A program made the position numbers and the translations under genes. A stretch of DNA of 64,000 bases, from NCBI GenBank assembly GCA_015501075.1, contig JADNYJ010000204.1, positions 1 through 64,000 of the forward strand, written 5' to 3'. Shown piece by piece: positions 12,678-24,292 of this stretch (position 1 is its first letter; each line of letters begins with the position of its first letter). The notes beneath the pieces are model-generated. The model saw only the letters and a list, made by a program, of their open reading frames with translations. It was not told where the DNA came from and did no database searches. The stretch is from Gymnopilus junonius. Lineage: Eukaryota; Basidiomycota; Agaricomycetes; Agaricales; Galerinaceae.

Positions 12678-13238
12678 ATGCGCGAAGCCTCTTCCTCCTC
12701 TCAGTCAAAACTTTCATTCGGCTCAGGACGTAGCCGAGCCTCCAAATCGTCGTCGTCTGCCATATCCAAGGCGGACATATTCATCTCCATTAAACCTGTT
12801 TATATGAACTACATCATTCAACGGACGAAGAACCATGAGTTTCGGAAATATTTAATTTCTAAGACAGTCAAGCAGATGTGGTGAGTATCGCTAATTGCTC
12901 TTCAACTCTGCCTAATACTGAATCCGTCTTTCCTGGATAGGCTATCCGCGTCCAGTCCGGACCAGACACTGCGTTACATAGCCACAATAAGCCACGGCAA
13001 ATCGCCCGGTGAAATTGAGGTGGAGGATGGAATGGGTAATGCAGATTTTAATGCTGGGTTGAAAAAGGGTCTTGCAGCGTATGCTTATGAGATCAAGGAG
13101 CTGTATCAGCCGAATGAACCTCTCGCCTTGGCGGAAATGCAGAAAAGGTATGGGATGACGTTCCCTCAGCGGTTTTCCTATGTATCGGAGAAAATGATTG
13201 GGGACATTATGTTGGAGGACCAAATTCGGCTATTTTAA
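12678..13238 (+). CDS. Small ASCH/PUA-like domain protein
   Basis: Exons 12678-12880 and 12941-13238 (60-nt intron with CTAAT branch motif) give 166 aa. After a Ser-rich N-terminus (about 35 residues) comes ADIFISIKPVYMNYI and NHEFRKYL, the pattern of ASCH domains, a PUA-like fold that usually binds RNA or modified nucleotides (I-K-P near the start, then an E-F-R after about 15 residues). It continues with YIATISHGKSPGEI, GNADFNAGL and YEIKELYQP. The start was chosen at 12678 because the open frame upstream runs into the PSD relic. No partner genes suggest a pathway. Family assignment is moderately sure; the biochemical role is unknown. Confidence 0.65.
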
Positions 13239-13557
13239 ATCGCGCTCACGTTATTTAATAACACGTCTACTGCTAATCTAGAGTCTTAGTGTCTGTCGTT
13301 GATTGTTGACATACTGCGAGCAAGAGAATGTGAAAAAACGTCATGTTCACTGCAGCCAAGCGGGTCGTTGTCTGTTTTCGCAATATGGAACATCTGTTAT
13401 TCGATTTCCCTTGTTTTTTGGTCCCATTCTGTAACCAGCTCCGGCTCTGATCCTTGTTTTTCTTTTATCATGCTGCAAGCGGTGGTGGAGACCTTATATA
13501 TTTTTGGACGGGGCACCTCTTAAATAGCGACGACTACCGCTGGCTTGGCCCGCCAGT

Positions 13558-13583
13558 GCACCCCCCCCCCTTTTTTTTTCCTC
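13558..13583 (+). promoter_or_regulatory. C/T homopolymer tract upstream of F-box gene
   Basis: A run of C followed by a run of T (then CCTCTTG) lies about 65-90 bp before the ATG at 13648. CT-rich tracts near transcription starts are common in fungal promoters. The role is inferred from position only. Confidence 0.3.
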
Positions 13584-13647
13584 TTGTTATTCTGTCAGTT
13601 ATTCCGATCTTACTGCAAGGGTGAACAATGCTAATTCTTCTATAGTC

Positions 13648-14976
13648 ATGGATACATTACCTTCCGATATGAAGTGCGGAATGTCTCTTGACTGGTCTGG
13701 TATGATGCCACGCCACTACCTCCTGTCATCTCCTTCGCGCCCTTACCCTTTTGTTTTCTTAGGAGAACAATTTCCTTCTATAAACGACTGTTCAGGATCT
13801 TTAGGAATTATATATCGAATACCAACAGAGGTTCTATCCACAATATTCCTTTTTACCACCATTCCTTCAAGCAATGATTCTGATGATCTCGATATCGACC
13901 TGATGTCAAGAACCCCAGTTTTCTCTCGAAAGGTGAAATCGACCCCGTTCGCACTTTCTCAAGTCTGCCGCCGGTGGAGAGATATAGTAATTGACATCAA
14001 AGCCATGTGGAGGTCCATTGCCCTCCTAAATCCTAATGAACATCAACTCTATCGTCTTCAGCTCTGGATGAAGCGTGTCCGCGATCACCCCCTGGAAGTG
14101 ACCATTATTTTCCGGTACCGTAGGCCCCCTGAGCCTTACCAATGGCACTTGTTCCAAATGGCGCTGGAACCTCTCTGGGAAAATCTAGGAAAGTGGTCAA
14201 CTTTCTATTTCGACTCTCCTGGATATGTACCGCTTGTTATCCGCAGGAAACTGAGGTTATTGGCGCACATCGAGTCTCCGGTTCTGAGAAAGGCAGTCAT
14301 TCACATTAATGGGCATAGCGAGGAAGTGGAAGAATTATGGACTAACCTAAACTGTGTTCAAAGTCTGGAAACGTTATACTTCCACTCCGACCACATCTAT
14401 CGTGCCTCGCGTCAAGTTAACCCCAGAATCAAATCGTTTCAATTTGGGCAGTACAGGGAAATCAGCAGGAGGATGATTTTCCAGGAGTCAAATCCAATAG
14501 TCCGGATTCTTAAGCCGTTCCCCAATGTTGAGGAGCTGTCCATTGATACCGGTCTGATTAGACGAAGCGAAGATTGGGAGGTTGAAGAAGGTTGTCCGCC
14601 TGTAATTCTTCAGCATCTAAAAAGTTTAAAGATTGTTGCATGGAACTCGGTCTCTTTGTTCTGCAGACGGTTTTTCACGCCATGTCTCTCCACGCTGGAC
14701 ATCACGACCAATGACCTGCTGGATGCAAAAGAAATCGCCCATTTACTGCAATGCTCCGGAGTGAATTTGATGGAATTGGTTTTACGCTCGCCGCTAGCGG
14801 TAGACTTCTTGACGGAATGGATCCAGTCTGATATGCTCAAATCAATTTCCCTCATTTCCTTGCATGTACCATATGACCAACTCCTCGTTCTCGAGCAGTT
14901 GTTACAGTCTTTGCCAGATTTACAGAAGAGGGTTTCTGTATATGAAGCCCCTTATCGTCATAATTTAATCTTGTAA
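13648..14976 (+). CDS. F-box-like protein A
   Basis: F-box proteins are the substrate-recognition subunits of SCF ubiquitin ligases; the target is unknown. Exons 13648-13699 and 13763-14976 (63-nt intron) give 421 aa. The F-box is IPTEVLSTIFLF...FALSQVCRRWRDIVIDIKAMW (about residues 32-95), followed by a leucine-rich-repeat-like C-terminus. A paralogue on the minus strand (22293-23481) shares the same first exon ending SLDWSG and the same intron position, which fixes both start and splice choice; the open frame extends upstream only through a non-ATG codon. No breaks are visible. Confidence 0.88.
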   Translation: MDTLPSDMKCGMSLDWSGMMPRHYLLSSPSRPYPFVFLGEQFPSINDCSGSLGIIYRIPTEVLSTIFLFTTIPSSNDSDDLDIDLMSRTPVFSRKVKSTPFALSQVCRRWRDIVIDIKAMWRSIALLNPNEHQLYRLQLWMKRVRDHPLEVTIIFRYRRPPEPYQWHLFQMALEPLWENLGKWSTFYFDSPGYVPLVIRRKLRLLAHIESPVLRKAVIHINGHSEEVEELWTNLNCVQSLETLYFHSDHIYRASRQVNPRIKSFQFGQYREISRRMIFQESNPIVRILKPFPNVEELSIDTGLIRRSEDWEVEEGCPPVILQHLKSLKIVAWNSVSLFCRRFFTPCLSTLDITTNDLLDAKEIAHLLQCSGVNLMELVLRSPLAVDFLTEWIQSDMLKSISLISLHVPYDQLLVLEQLLQSLPDLQKRVSVYEAPYRHNLIL

Positions 14977-15157
14977 TGGTCTGACAAAAATCTCTGGGAA
15001 TTTAGCAATACATATTATTTATTCGATCTGATACAAGGAAAAGAAAAATGGGATACATGCAAGACGATACATTGACAACCATCGATATCGATCATGGACG
15101 AAGGAAAAAGGGAGGCCAAGCGGCTCCTGCGCTCTAATTGTTTTCGTTAATCAAACG

Positions 15158-15480
15158 TTAGACAGCATAGTCGAATTCGTGGGCGCCGTCAGAGCATCCA
15201 TAGGCAGAGTTCACAATAAAGGTGTCAAAGTCTATACAACAAGAATATAACGATGCGTTGTGGTTGCTGTCAGTTGTTATGGTAGGGCATTCCTGAAATT
15301 CGGAAAATCTGGCATGAGCAAACGATTCAGGTGGAAAAAAAGAAGCCTGAACAGTTCATAGGGCTTACCTTCCTTGAGATTCATAGGAACTACAGTTATT
15401 GTCTGCCCCAGGCCGTCAGTGCGCATAACGGCGTCGACTCGACCTCTGAACAGGTCATGGTTCCAAATTCAGCTTGGTCC
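15158..15480 (-). pseudogene. 3' relic of an unidentified gene
   Basis: On the minus strand a coding-looking block, IWNHDLFRGRVDAVMRTDG (from about 15475), runs to a good donor at 15369. A 138-nt intron leads to VNSAYGCSDGAHEFDYAV and a TAA at 15158. Just upstream the frame is closed by a TGA and no further exons were found. I do not recognise the family. The exon/intron coherence and acid-rich C-terminus are the only evidence. Confidence 0.3.
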
Positions 15481-15599
15481 GAACATCGGAGGTTGCACGT
15501 GATCGGAACTCCCTTGATCAGTGATCGATCACCGCCGCTTCCTCCTCGGTCACTGGAAGGGGTTTTTTTTTTAATTTTAAGGGGTAGTTCTTCGTGAAT

Positions 15600-16143
15600 G
15601 CACCACGCTATGCATGATATCAGGCCACAAATGCATGGCTAGATATAAATATCTGGAGTTTTGGCTTCCATCCAACTTGTCGGGCGATAAAATTTAAAGC
15701 CTCCAAACCTCCGAGAAGTCGCATATCGTGAGCACCTTTTTGCCTTTTTTTCTCTCTGTGCGCAGTGGCGGATGGGTTCTCGTCTACAGGATCCCTTCTT
15801 AGTTCAATACTTGGTGGCTGACTCTCGATTGCTAAGCTTAGAAGCACAATAGAGGTCGACTAGACTCTTGTTTAATAATCTAGTACGTGCACCTCACATC
15901 CTGCTTTATATTCATTTCATGAAGGCAGGATAGATTCTGTCATCTTACCGAGGGTATCTTAGCATTGGGCGATTCCGATTACGTGTTGAAGGCATCGTTT
16001 AAGCAGCGAATTTGAAATCGACCTCAGGCTTCGTCCAAACTCCAGTCTTCTTTGGATATTATCGTCCTCGTTGTCCGCCGCCGCATACTACGCCCTCAGC
16101 GACTATTTCACGCCAACATCTTCTTGCAGGCGATTTCGCGGGT
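15600..16143. other. Intergenic region before the MFS gene
   Basis: No coding signal. It presumably contains the promoter and 5' UTR of the transporter gene that starts at 16144. Confidence 0.4.
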
Positions 16144-18543
16144 ATGAGTCAAGTACACGACGCGGAGATAGTGTGTAGTGGGATTGAGACGCCAGCAGAG
16201 GAGAGAAGCCCACGATATTCGATCGAGAAGGGTGACAGAAACTCTACAATAATTGCATCGTCTGATTCACAGTCTGCCCTATCCAACATGTCGACCTCAA
16301 AGGCATCGACGAGCGAGAGGGGAGTGCTCAACTCATGCATCATCGTGATGACAGTAACGTCCTTGATGATTATAAACGTACGCAAATTGTTTCTCCGATG
16401 ATTCACCGCTTATTCATTGCCCTTGACTGTCGTCTTTTCTTTCCATCATTCATCTTTCAGACTGCAAATTCAACCTCAATATCAATTGCCCTCCCTACGA
16501 TACAGAGAGAACTCCATCTTCAACCTGCTCAGATCCAGTGGATAGTCTCTGCTTATCCTTTGAGTTCGGTAAGCCCTCAGCGTCTTATTTTTATTTAGCT
16601 CGTTTTTTTCAGTGACTTTGATCTTTGAACGTGCTGACGATTCTCCACCATATGTAGGGATGCTTGTTCCTCGTCTTCGGCAGATTAGCCGATGTTTATG
16701 GGAGGAAGAAATCATTCACGATCGGCACATTGATCCTAGCGATCTTCACACTTGCTTGTGCATTCCCGAACAGTAAGGTTCACTCTTCCTGCTCTCTTTT
16801 ATGTCATCTTAATCTGCTCGTGTCAGAGGTATTAACGCTTGATATCCTGCGTGGCCTCCAAGGCATCGGCGCAGCAGCTACTATACCGGCATCTGTAAGG
16901 TGTTTCTATCGCTCTTTTAGTAAATTATAATAAGAGGCTGATTCTCTGTATCGTCCTGTTTTCGCAGCTCGGTATCTTAGCCACTGCATTCCCCCCATCA
17001 CGGGCGCGTTCTCTAGCCTTTGCTACTTTCGCTGCTGGTGCGCCTATTGGAGCTGTAATCGGGACAGCTCTGGGTGGTGTCTTGACTGAATTTACGGAGT
17101 GAGTTGCATATTCTTCCTTGGGTTAATCGAGCCTTAACGTTAGGATCACTTTACTTTTTTTAGAAAAACTTGGCGTTCCTCCTTCTATCTCTTCAGTGGA
17201 CTCACATTCCTCTGCTGCCTTGGAGGGCTTGTATCCATCGACAGAGACCTTCCTTCAGAAGAAAAGGACAAGCGCATTGATTGGGCTGGCGCTTTCCTCG
17301 TCACCGCTGGTCTTGTGCTAATCGTATTCGTCCTCAGTCAGGGTGAAATTGCTCCAGATAAGTGGGCTACTCCATGTGTGTGCCGTTCCATCTTCCATCC
17401 TTCGTCACCGGCTGACGTGGCTTATTGATTTTACTTTCATTTACAGATATCATTGTCCTCCTTATCCTTGGTGTTTGCCTCATCGGCGTCTTCCTGTACT
17501 GGCAACATCTGCTGGAAACGATTCAAAATGACCCTGAAGCGATTCGATCAAGGCTGTTTCCTCCTCCGTTGATGAAACTCACCATATGGACGCGGGCGAA
17601 TGGGAGGTTTGCGGCGATGATGGGGATCGCATTCACGAATTGGTGTGCGTTCTTGGCGTGGACTTATTGGGTTCAGGTATGAGTTTTTGGTATGACATAG
17701 TGGTTACTCTAACGTTTTTCCGCTTTTCAGCTATATTATCAGAATTATATGGGATACAGCGCTATGCAGACTGTTGTCCGCCTTATGCCCATGTTCATCT
17801 CCGGCATGCTGTGTAACCTTTTCGTGGGCTTCATGGCCGCTCATGTTCCTATAATATTCCTTGTCGGTTCGTCGCTCAGTTCACATACCTTTGCAGTTCC
17901 TTAACTTTAACCAATGTTGTTTGCAGGAGTCGGAGCTTTTGCCACAGCCACCGCTTGTCTTCTCTTCGCTGTTATCATACCAAAGACGACATATTGGGCA
18001 TTCGCATTCAATGCATCCTATATCTCCGTCTTTGGTGCTGATTTCGTGTTCTCATCCGGGACGCTGTTTATTGCCAAGTTCGCTCTGCCTCACGAACAGA
18101 GCGTCGCTGGGGCGCTATTCAATACCATGACTCAGGTAAGTTTCCTTCCTCTTTGATTTAACTTGAAACTTGGTCGCTGATTCTTACGGGCGGTGATGTA
18201 TCCAGCTTGGGACGGCCGTTGGCGTTACAGTTACCACAGTCGTTTTTAATAGGGTGTCTGAGAGAATCCCTTCAAATGAGGATAACATCCGGGCGTATCA
18301 CGCTGCGCAATGGACGGCTTTCACGTTTGGCATCATTGGTAGGTCTTATTGCTCTATAACATTATGACCCGGCTCTGATTCTCCTTCTCTTTCCCTCACA
18401 CAGCGACCCTCCTAGGTCTAATGTTCTTCAGAGGCGTCGGAGTTGTAGGCACGAAAACGCGCCAAAAGCTCAGGGTCCTTCTGACTCAATATCGGCACAC
18501 GAAAAGGGCGCGTCGAATTCGGAGTTGCATGAAAAAGCAGTAA
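16144..18543 (+). CDS. MFS transporter, DHA2-type (14 TM), frameshifted C-terminal tail
   Basis: Membrane drug/metabolite:H+ antiporter-like protein. Eleven exons: 16144-16377, 16461-16568, 16658-16772, 16827-16894, 16968-17098, 17164-17375, 17447-17676, 17731-17866, 17927-18135, 18206-18338, 18404-18543, total 572 codons in frame. Hydrophilic N-terminus (about 70 residues), then MFS motif A (GRLADVYGRKK), motif B (RGLQGIGAAATIP), motif C-like GAPIGAVIGTALGG, and further membrane segments, consistent with 14. After GVGVVG at about 18451 the frame gives a basic tail (KTRQKLRVLL...) ending at 18543. One base over, the sequence encodes an acidic tail with SAHEKGASNSELHEK running to 18656, the usual kind of tail in this family. 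So one base, probably a C of a CC pair, was lost. The membrane part is intact and the protein may still work. Confidence 0.9.
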
Positions 18544-18656
18544 ATGAAAATATGACTGCTCCTGCGGTGACACGTACGCCAACAATTGGAAGGCAATTGC
18601 CTCCTTGGACAACAGGGTCCTCTGAACATTTTCCGTCTCAGACTCATGACAATGAA

Positions 18657-19179
18657 TAGATATCAAAATTCAAAAGTAATATAGAGTTTAATTTCCTAGA
18701 GTATTACTTTACTGACTTCATGACACCTCTTCGTAGTTCAGATTTTTTGTAGCTTTTACCTCTTTCATTCTGTACGATTCCAATCAACCGCTACTCTTTC
18801 CCTCAAATTTAAATGACGTTGAGGACAGGGCTATACTTCATGGTATTTGTTTTCTTGTTGTTCTTGCATATTGTTTTTATTGGCTTCTAAATCGTCACAC
18901 ACGTCGCGGAAGATCTATAACAAGGCGCATGCACAGGTCATTACTGAATGCAACGCTTGTTGTCATGAATGTGTTTATTGTGTCCGACCAAAAACAATTG
19001 ACGCAAAATTCTTACTAAAACTCACTAGATAAGGAGGTGATCCTTTGAATTCCATTTCCACACTGGTATACTCTATATCTAAGAGTTTTCGATCCTGAAG
19101 ATATGCTCTGACTGGAAATCCTCATTCAAGGTACCTGTACAGGTTGCCCACTCGACGTATGCATGTCTACCTCACTTCC
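18657..19179. other. Intergenic region
   Basis: AT-rich 3' flank of the transporter gene; no coding signal found. Confidence 0.4.
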
Positions 19180-20265
19180 CTCCAAATCAGGCGCCCGTCA
19201 GCCTGATTCACGTCTGCAAGCTTTGGCGAGAAATTGGCCTTGATATCCCCGCGTTGTGGGCATCTTCTGATTGCCCGCAGGGACGTTCCGAAAAGTCCCT
19301 TGAGACGGTGGAATATTGGCTTCAGCTCTCAAAGACGCACCCGCTGATATTGGGAATTTCGGAAAGCCAGGAAGGTACATTTGGGTCACAGCTGCTTCAG
19401 GGTTATTCAAAGCATATACAAAGATTGGCTTTTTTGTCCCTCAAGGGGTAAGGCACCTTAACCGAAGAGTTATCCTTTATTCTCCCCAATGACAAGACGA
19501 TCCCACCGTTGCGGGGTTTGGACATTACCTTGGGGCCGAGCACGCACCCATCTGTTTTGAATAGTATCGCTTCCAGCCTCAGCCGCATCAAAACCTTGAG
19601 GCGTTTGCATTGGAGAAACACTTTCCTGGACATCGATATGAGCGATGCGCTTTGGAACCAATTAATCGACATTTCTTTCACGTTTCCAAGTACTCCTGAG
19701 CAAATTTTGGCACAAATTTCACGATGCATATCAGCAAAGACCATGACTTTTGGCCCTTGGGCAGAACCTTGCAAATATCTGAATACCCCTCACACGACAC
19801 TCTCTGACCTCATCTCTCTTATGCTGGATAGGAGTGCTGATCTTTGAATCTCCTGTGTTACTTTACGCTCCCGTCATTACAGTTTCTGCATATCAGGGTA
19901 TATGAGCACCAATATAATCACCTAGGAGAGTTCTTGACGGGGTTTGCATGTCCACTTCAGGTACTGCGCATAGAAGACGACTTTCCTTCTGGAGAAGAGT
20001 TAAATTTTTTTTCCACCCCGTCCTTTTGACCATCCCTACTGTTGAGTTCTGCTGCTCGTGGAAAGCATATCTTACCATACATATCGCCTACCTCCAAGAG
20101 TTCTGAGACCACGCAGCAATCCCACTCCCTCCATTGACGGTTTGGCAAAATAGTGACGAGGGCAAGATCATTGGTTGGTCTAAAGCTATCCAAGATATAG
20201 TGCTCTTCCGTTATGAAAATGGCCAATTCACCTCTTTTCAGTCGCTATATCAAAGATGGATGTTG
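19180..20265 (+). pseudogene. F-box gene relic of the B/F subfamily
   Basis: It aligns in order with the intact genes at 20907 and 43396: APVSLIHVCKLWREIGLDIP, SLETVEYWLQLSK, KTLRRLHWR, TPEQILAQISRC, FTLPSLQFLHIRV, CPLQVLRIEDD, KIIGWSKAIQD and RYENGQ. The N-terminal F-box core (NxLPVELLSEIF) is missing. The frame is broken by a TAA at 19449 and by frameshifts near 19845 and 20030. It lies directly upstream of intact paralogue B in the same orientation, which suggests tandem duplication followed by decay. Confidence 0.85.
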
Positions 20266-20906
20266 AAAGTGGAAATCTTCGTGGATGTACTAGCATCCTG
20301 GGCACTTCGTTCACTTTCACCTCGAGGCGTCATCGGTGGCTGGATTGTTGTTGCTATGACTTGTATTTACCTCTTTTTGTGATACATGTTCCGTTCTTCT
20401 TGATTGTGTATTGTCGCTGCAACTTCCATGGCAACACAGGATAATATTCAGGTTGTACTACTGCTGACCCAAACTTGGTGTTCGAACCTTTTATACAAGC
20501 CATGTAGTGCACTCAACGTATTTATATTGCCTTCAGTTTACACTGGGCTACTACAGCCTTTCCGTCAAATTGCGATAACTAGGAGTTTATTACTGGCGAC
20601 AAGATACAAAAGTTAAAAATAGTACACATTTACAATAAGGCAGGACATCGTGCGCCCTTCGTTTATCCTCTTGCGTGATAATTGATTGATTCGAGTTATT
20701 GTTATGGGTGGCTATGTGAGCGCCCACTGTGCCTAACGACTGGAAACAATTAAAGAGCGAGGCTTATATGCTCCAGTTTTACGAGGAGTTCAAGGCATCT
20801 AAATTCGATTCTCTCCCTCGACATAAAAGTAACAGAACACTTTAATCCAGCACCAAAGCTTTGCCAACGACTCCCATTGTCTTCTTTCACTACACGCATT
20901 CTACAC

Positions 20907-22160
20907 ATGGCTCATATCAACAAACTCCCAGTCGAACTTCTCTCTGAAATATTCAAGGAATCCATGGTTTTCTCCGAGATCTTTGTCGGGGCATATTCAT
21001 GCAATTACACACGAAATGAGGCTCCGGTTAGCCTGATCCATGTTTGCAAGCGGTGGAGAGCAATTGCTCTTTCTCTGTCTCCTCTCTGGGGATCGCATCG
21101 CTGTCCGGATTTTATCGAGAAACCGTCGCTCGAGTCGGTGGATTACTGGCTGCAGATTTCGAAAAGGGCCCCTCTAAAGTTAATAGTTTATACCCCAATG
21201 TGGATGGACGACTCCGACACGGATCCACCTCTTTGGCCCAAAGTGCTTCAGGTATATGCGAAGCATATACATAGATGGCACACACTTTGCGTCCGAGGAG
21301 ACACTCTGTTAGTACAAAAACTGACCTCCGTGCTTTGCACCGCAGACTCAACTCCTCCGCTGGAGGACTTGCGGGTCGAATTGCTTCGCCGAATACCTAC
21401 ATCTGTCATGAACGACTTTGCTTCTAGCATTAACAGCCTTAAAACTTTGCGCCGCTTGCATTGGAGAGACGGATATGGACCCGAAGGTGTTAATATTGAT
21501 AACTTGCCTTGGGGACAGTTAACCAATATTTCATTCGCGGCAAAGGTTACTCCGGAGCAGGTTCTGGCGCGACTTTCACGATGCGAGTCAGCAAACATAG
21601 TAAAGTTCGAGCGCCAGAATATCGGACCCCCCTCTTACTTAACACTTTCCACTTTCAATCATCCTCATATGACGCTTAGCCATCTCACCTCTCTTACTCT
21701 TCATATAAGTGCGGATCCTCTGAACATCTTGCGTTTCTTTACCATTCCCTCCTTAAGGTATTTGAAAATTGCAGTCCTTGAGCGCAGATTTGACTACCTG
21801 GAAGACCTTCTGCTGCGATCCGCATGCCCTCTGGATGTGCTAGTCGTTGAAGACACAAGAAATAGTTCACTTGAGCAGATTATGCTGTTTTTCCAGTGCA
21901 GATTTCTCTGCAGGATCCCTAATGTTAAATACTTCTGTAACTGGGTTGGCAGTGACTTCATGATGAGGAAAATGGAGAAACTGCACAACCCTGCAACAAT
22001 CCCTATGCCTTCGCTCCTAAGCTGGGCGGATTCAACTTTGGGTCGCGAGGTTATTGGTTGGTCAACAACGCCGACAGAGGAAGTAATCGGTAGGTATGAA
22101 AATGGCAAATACGTTGGTTGCAAAGCTTACGATGATCGTCATTACAAGTTATATACATAA
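20907..22160 (+). CDS. F-box protein B
   Basis: Probable SCF substrate receptor, single exon, 417 aa. Start ATG at 20907, immediately before NKLPVELLSEIF. F-box about residues 4-55 (LPVELLSEIF...VSLIHVCKRWRAIALSLSPLW), then leucine-rich segments (TLRRLHWR, HLTSLTLHISADPL, FFTIPSLRYLKI) and a conserved C-terminus with VIGWS and GRYENGKY. Its stop lies 132 bp from the convergent stop of F-box gene C. Paralogues are the relic at 19180 and the gene at 43396. No disruption. Confidence 0.9.
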   Translation: MAHINKLPVELLSEIFKESMVFSEIFVGAYSCNYTRNEAPVSLIHVCKRWRAIALSLSPLWGSHRCPDFIEKPSLESVDYWLQISKRAPLKLIVYTPMWMDDSDTDPPLWPKVLQVYAKHIHRWHTLCVRGDTLLVQKLTSVLCTADSTPPLEDLRVELLRRIPTSVMNDFASSINSLKTLRRLHWRDGYGPEGVNIDNLPWGQLTNISFAAKVTPEQVLARLSRCESANIVKFERQNIGPPSYLTLSTFNHPHMTLSHLTSLTLHISADPLNILRFFTIPSLRYLKIAVLERRFDYLEDLLLRSACPLDVLVVEDTRNSSLEQIMLFFQCRFLCRIPNVKYFCNWVGSDFMMRKMEKLHNPATIPMPSLLSWADSTLGREVIGWSTTPTEEVIGRYENGKYVGCKAYDDRHYKLYT

Positions 22161-22292
22161 ATATAAGTAATGATCATTTCATCCATCTTATCTACTGTTG
22201 TACCCTTCCTATGCGTGGCCGACATAAGCATTCACATTCGCCACTTCAATTAGCTCCCTCTAAGGTTATACGGCTGGGCAGGAACGCATACA

Positions 22293-23481
22293 TCATCTCC
22301 GAGTCCCATTTATCCAGAAGTTTGGAATTGATTTGAACGGCTCCGATTCCAGCCATCCTATACTGTCGCAGTTCTTTTCAACACGCAAGACAAGTTTCTC
22401 CAATTTGGAGGCCGAACGTTGTAATAGATACGCGATGTTGTCTGCGTCGTGGCTGTTGTCAGACACAATGTTGAGAGACGTTAAGGATGGTGTGATGAAG
22501 TTATTGCAGAAGAGATCTAATGACTTCCTCGCTCTAATGGTTAAGCTTTTTAAGCGTGGCAAAGTGACTGGCGGAAGACTTTCGTTACTTTGCCATCGCT
22601 CGTCAACTCTGACGATGGTATCAATATACAGCTCTTCGATGTTGGGGAAAGGCAATAGGATAGGGATGATGCATTTTGAATCGGCAATGACCGACCCTTT
22701 CGTGTCCCAGAATGGTGCGAACTTGAAGACCCGGAGCCTAGGGTTGAAATGACGTGCAGCTTGGTATACATGATCACCATTATAGTGTAATGTTTCCAAG
22801 CTTTGGATATGCTGGAAACTACCCCACAGCTCTTCAGCAGGGGCTCCCCTCATGAGACCAAACGAAATGACGGCCTTCCGCAGAATAGGAGAATTAATGG
22901 AACTCAGATCCTTGAACTGGTCACAAAGACGGGATGGCACGTAACCAAAAGATTGGAACTCAATAATGGACCATCGGTGTAAGTTCCGGCCTAAAATCTG
23001 TAGTACTCGGTCGACCATATCTCGGCAACTTTGGGGCATAACTACAGTGTCTTCATCCAGAAAGAGCGCCACCTCCAGCGGATGGTCGCGCACGCGCGTC
23101 ATCCACAGCTGCAAGCGGTACAAATGGCGTTCATTGGGGTTCACGACGGCGACGGACCTCCACATGGCTTTCGTATCGATTACGATATCCCTCCATCGGC
23201 GACAGACTTGAGAAAGTGCGAACGGCGAGGTTTTCATCTTCCGAGAGAAAACTGGTGTCGCGGACATCAAGACCTCATCGAGATCGTCGGAAGCGTTGTC
23301 TGAAGGAATAGTGGTGAAAAGGAATATCATGGAGAGGACCTCTGTCGGTATTTGGTGTATAATTTCCAGAGATCCGTTCATGGAAGGGAGGTGTTTTCCT
23401 GAAAAAAAAACTTAGAGGTAAGAAGATGACGAGGAATAATGACAACGTACCAGACCAGTCTAGAGACATGCTTTCGTCCAT
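22293..23481 (-). CDS. F-box protein C (paralogue of A)
   Basis: Exons 23451-23481 and 22293-23398 (52-nt intron) give 378 aa, starting MDESMSLDWSG. F-box: IPTEVLSMIFLF...FALSQVCRRWRDIVIDTKAMW. It is close to F-box A along the whole length (ERHLYRLQLWM, RVRDHPLEV, FPNIEELYIDT) but ends about 40 residues earlier. A and C lie in opposite orientations 8 kb apart. Probably both are SCF adaptors; target unknown. Confidence 0.88.
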
Positions 23482-24292
23482 AGTTGGCGAAAGGCTAAAG
23501 CTAAAGTATTTACCACTACGCAGGAGTCAGTTGTTCATTCATTTATTGAGATAGGGATAACTCACGTAATAGCAAGAAAAGGGTGAGGTGCGTAAAACCA
23601 CTGGGTGGTGGCCGTCAATATTTATGGGTCTTCCCAGCCGGAGGTACAAGGTATCCGCCCCCCTTGTAGAAGGAAAACAATGTATCATAGCTGGAGCTGG
23701 TTACTTGGAAAACAAGGCAGAAGATCTGGCACGCAACTCCACGTGACTGGCACGCCCTCCTCATTGCACCGCCACAGCAAATTGTGGAGGCTGGATTCTG
23801 GAAGCGCCCTTGAAAAGACCTAGAAAAACATCTAGGAAATGGAAATGGCGCGTAACCTTCCCAGTATTCAGAGAATGCATAAACTGGGCACGCCGACAAG
23901 CGTATAAGTTGGGTCAAAATTATTCGGACAAGTGAACAGAGAGGAATCTACAGGACGTGTTAGCTTACATTGAGCACTTGAAATGAAAGCAGAATTCACC
24001 TCGGCCTGGTGTAGCAACAATTGAGAGGTGGTTTAGATAACCACTGACGTTGATCGCAGCAGTCAGACACCTCACACAGCTAGGCAAGCCATAATTTAAA
24101 TGAGTAGGGATGCTTGCATTGAACGAGATATATATGATAAACAAAATACTATGCAGGTGTGAGCGAAAACATAAGATTAATGCAACTGGGATGCATGCCA
24201 GAGTAAAGGACGGGCGTAAGCGTAATTTTAATCAGCTGGCAGTCGGTCGGTCAAGGGGTAATCACGACCCAGCTCTCCAACACATAACCCAT
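23482..24292. other. Intergenic region
   Basis: About 800 bp between the start of F-box gene C and the 3' end of HSP10. No coding signal recognised; it should include the promoter of gene C and the HSP10 3' UTR. Confidence 0.4.
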
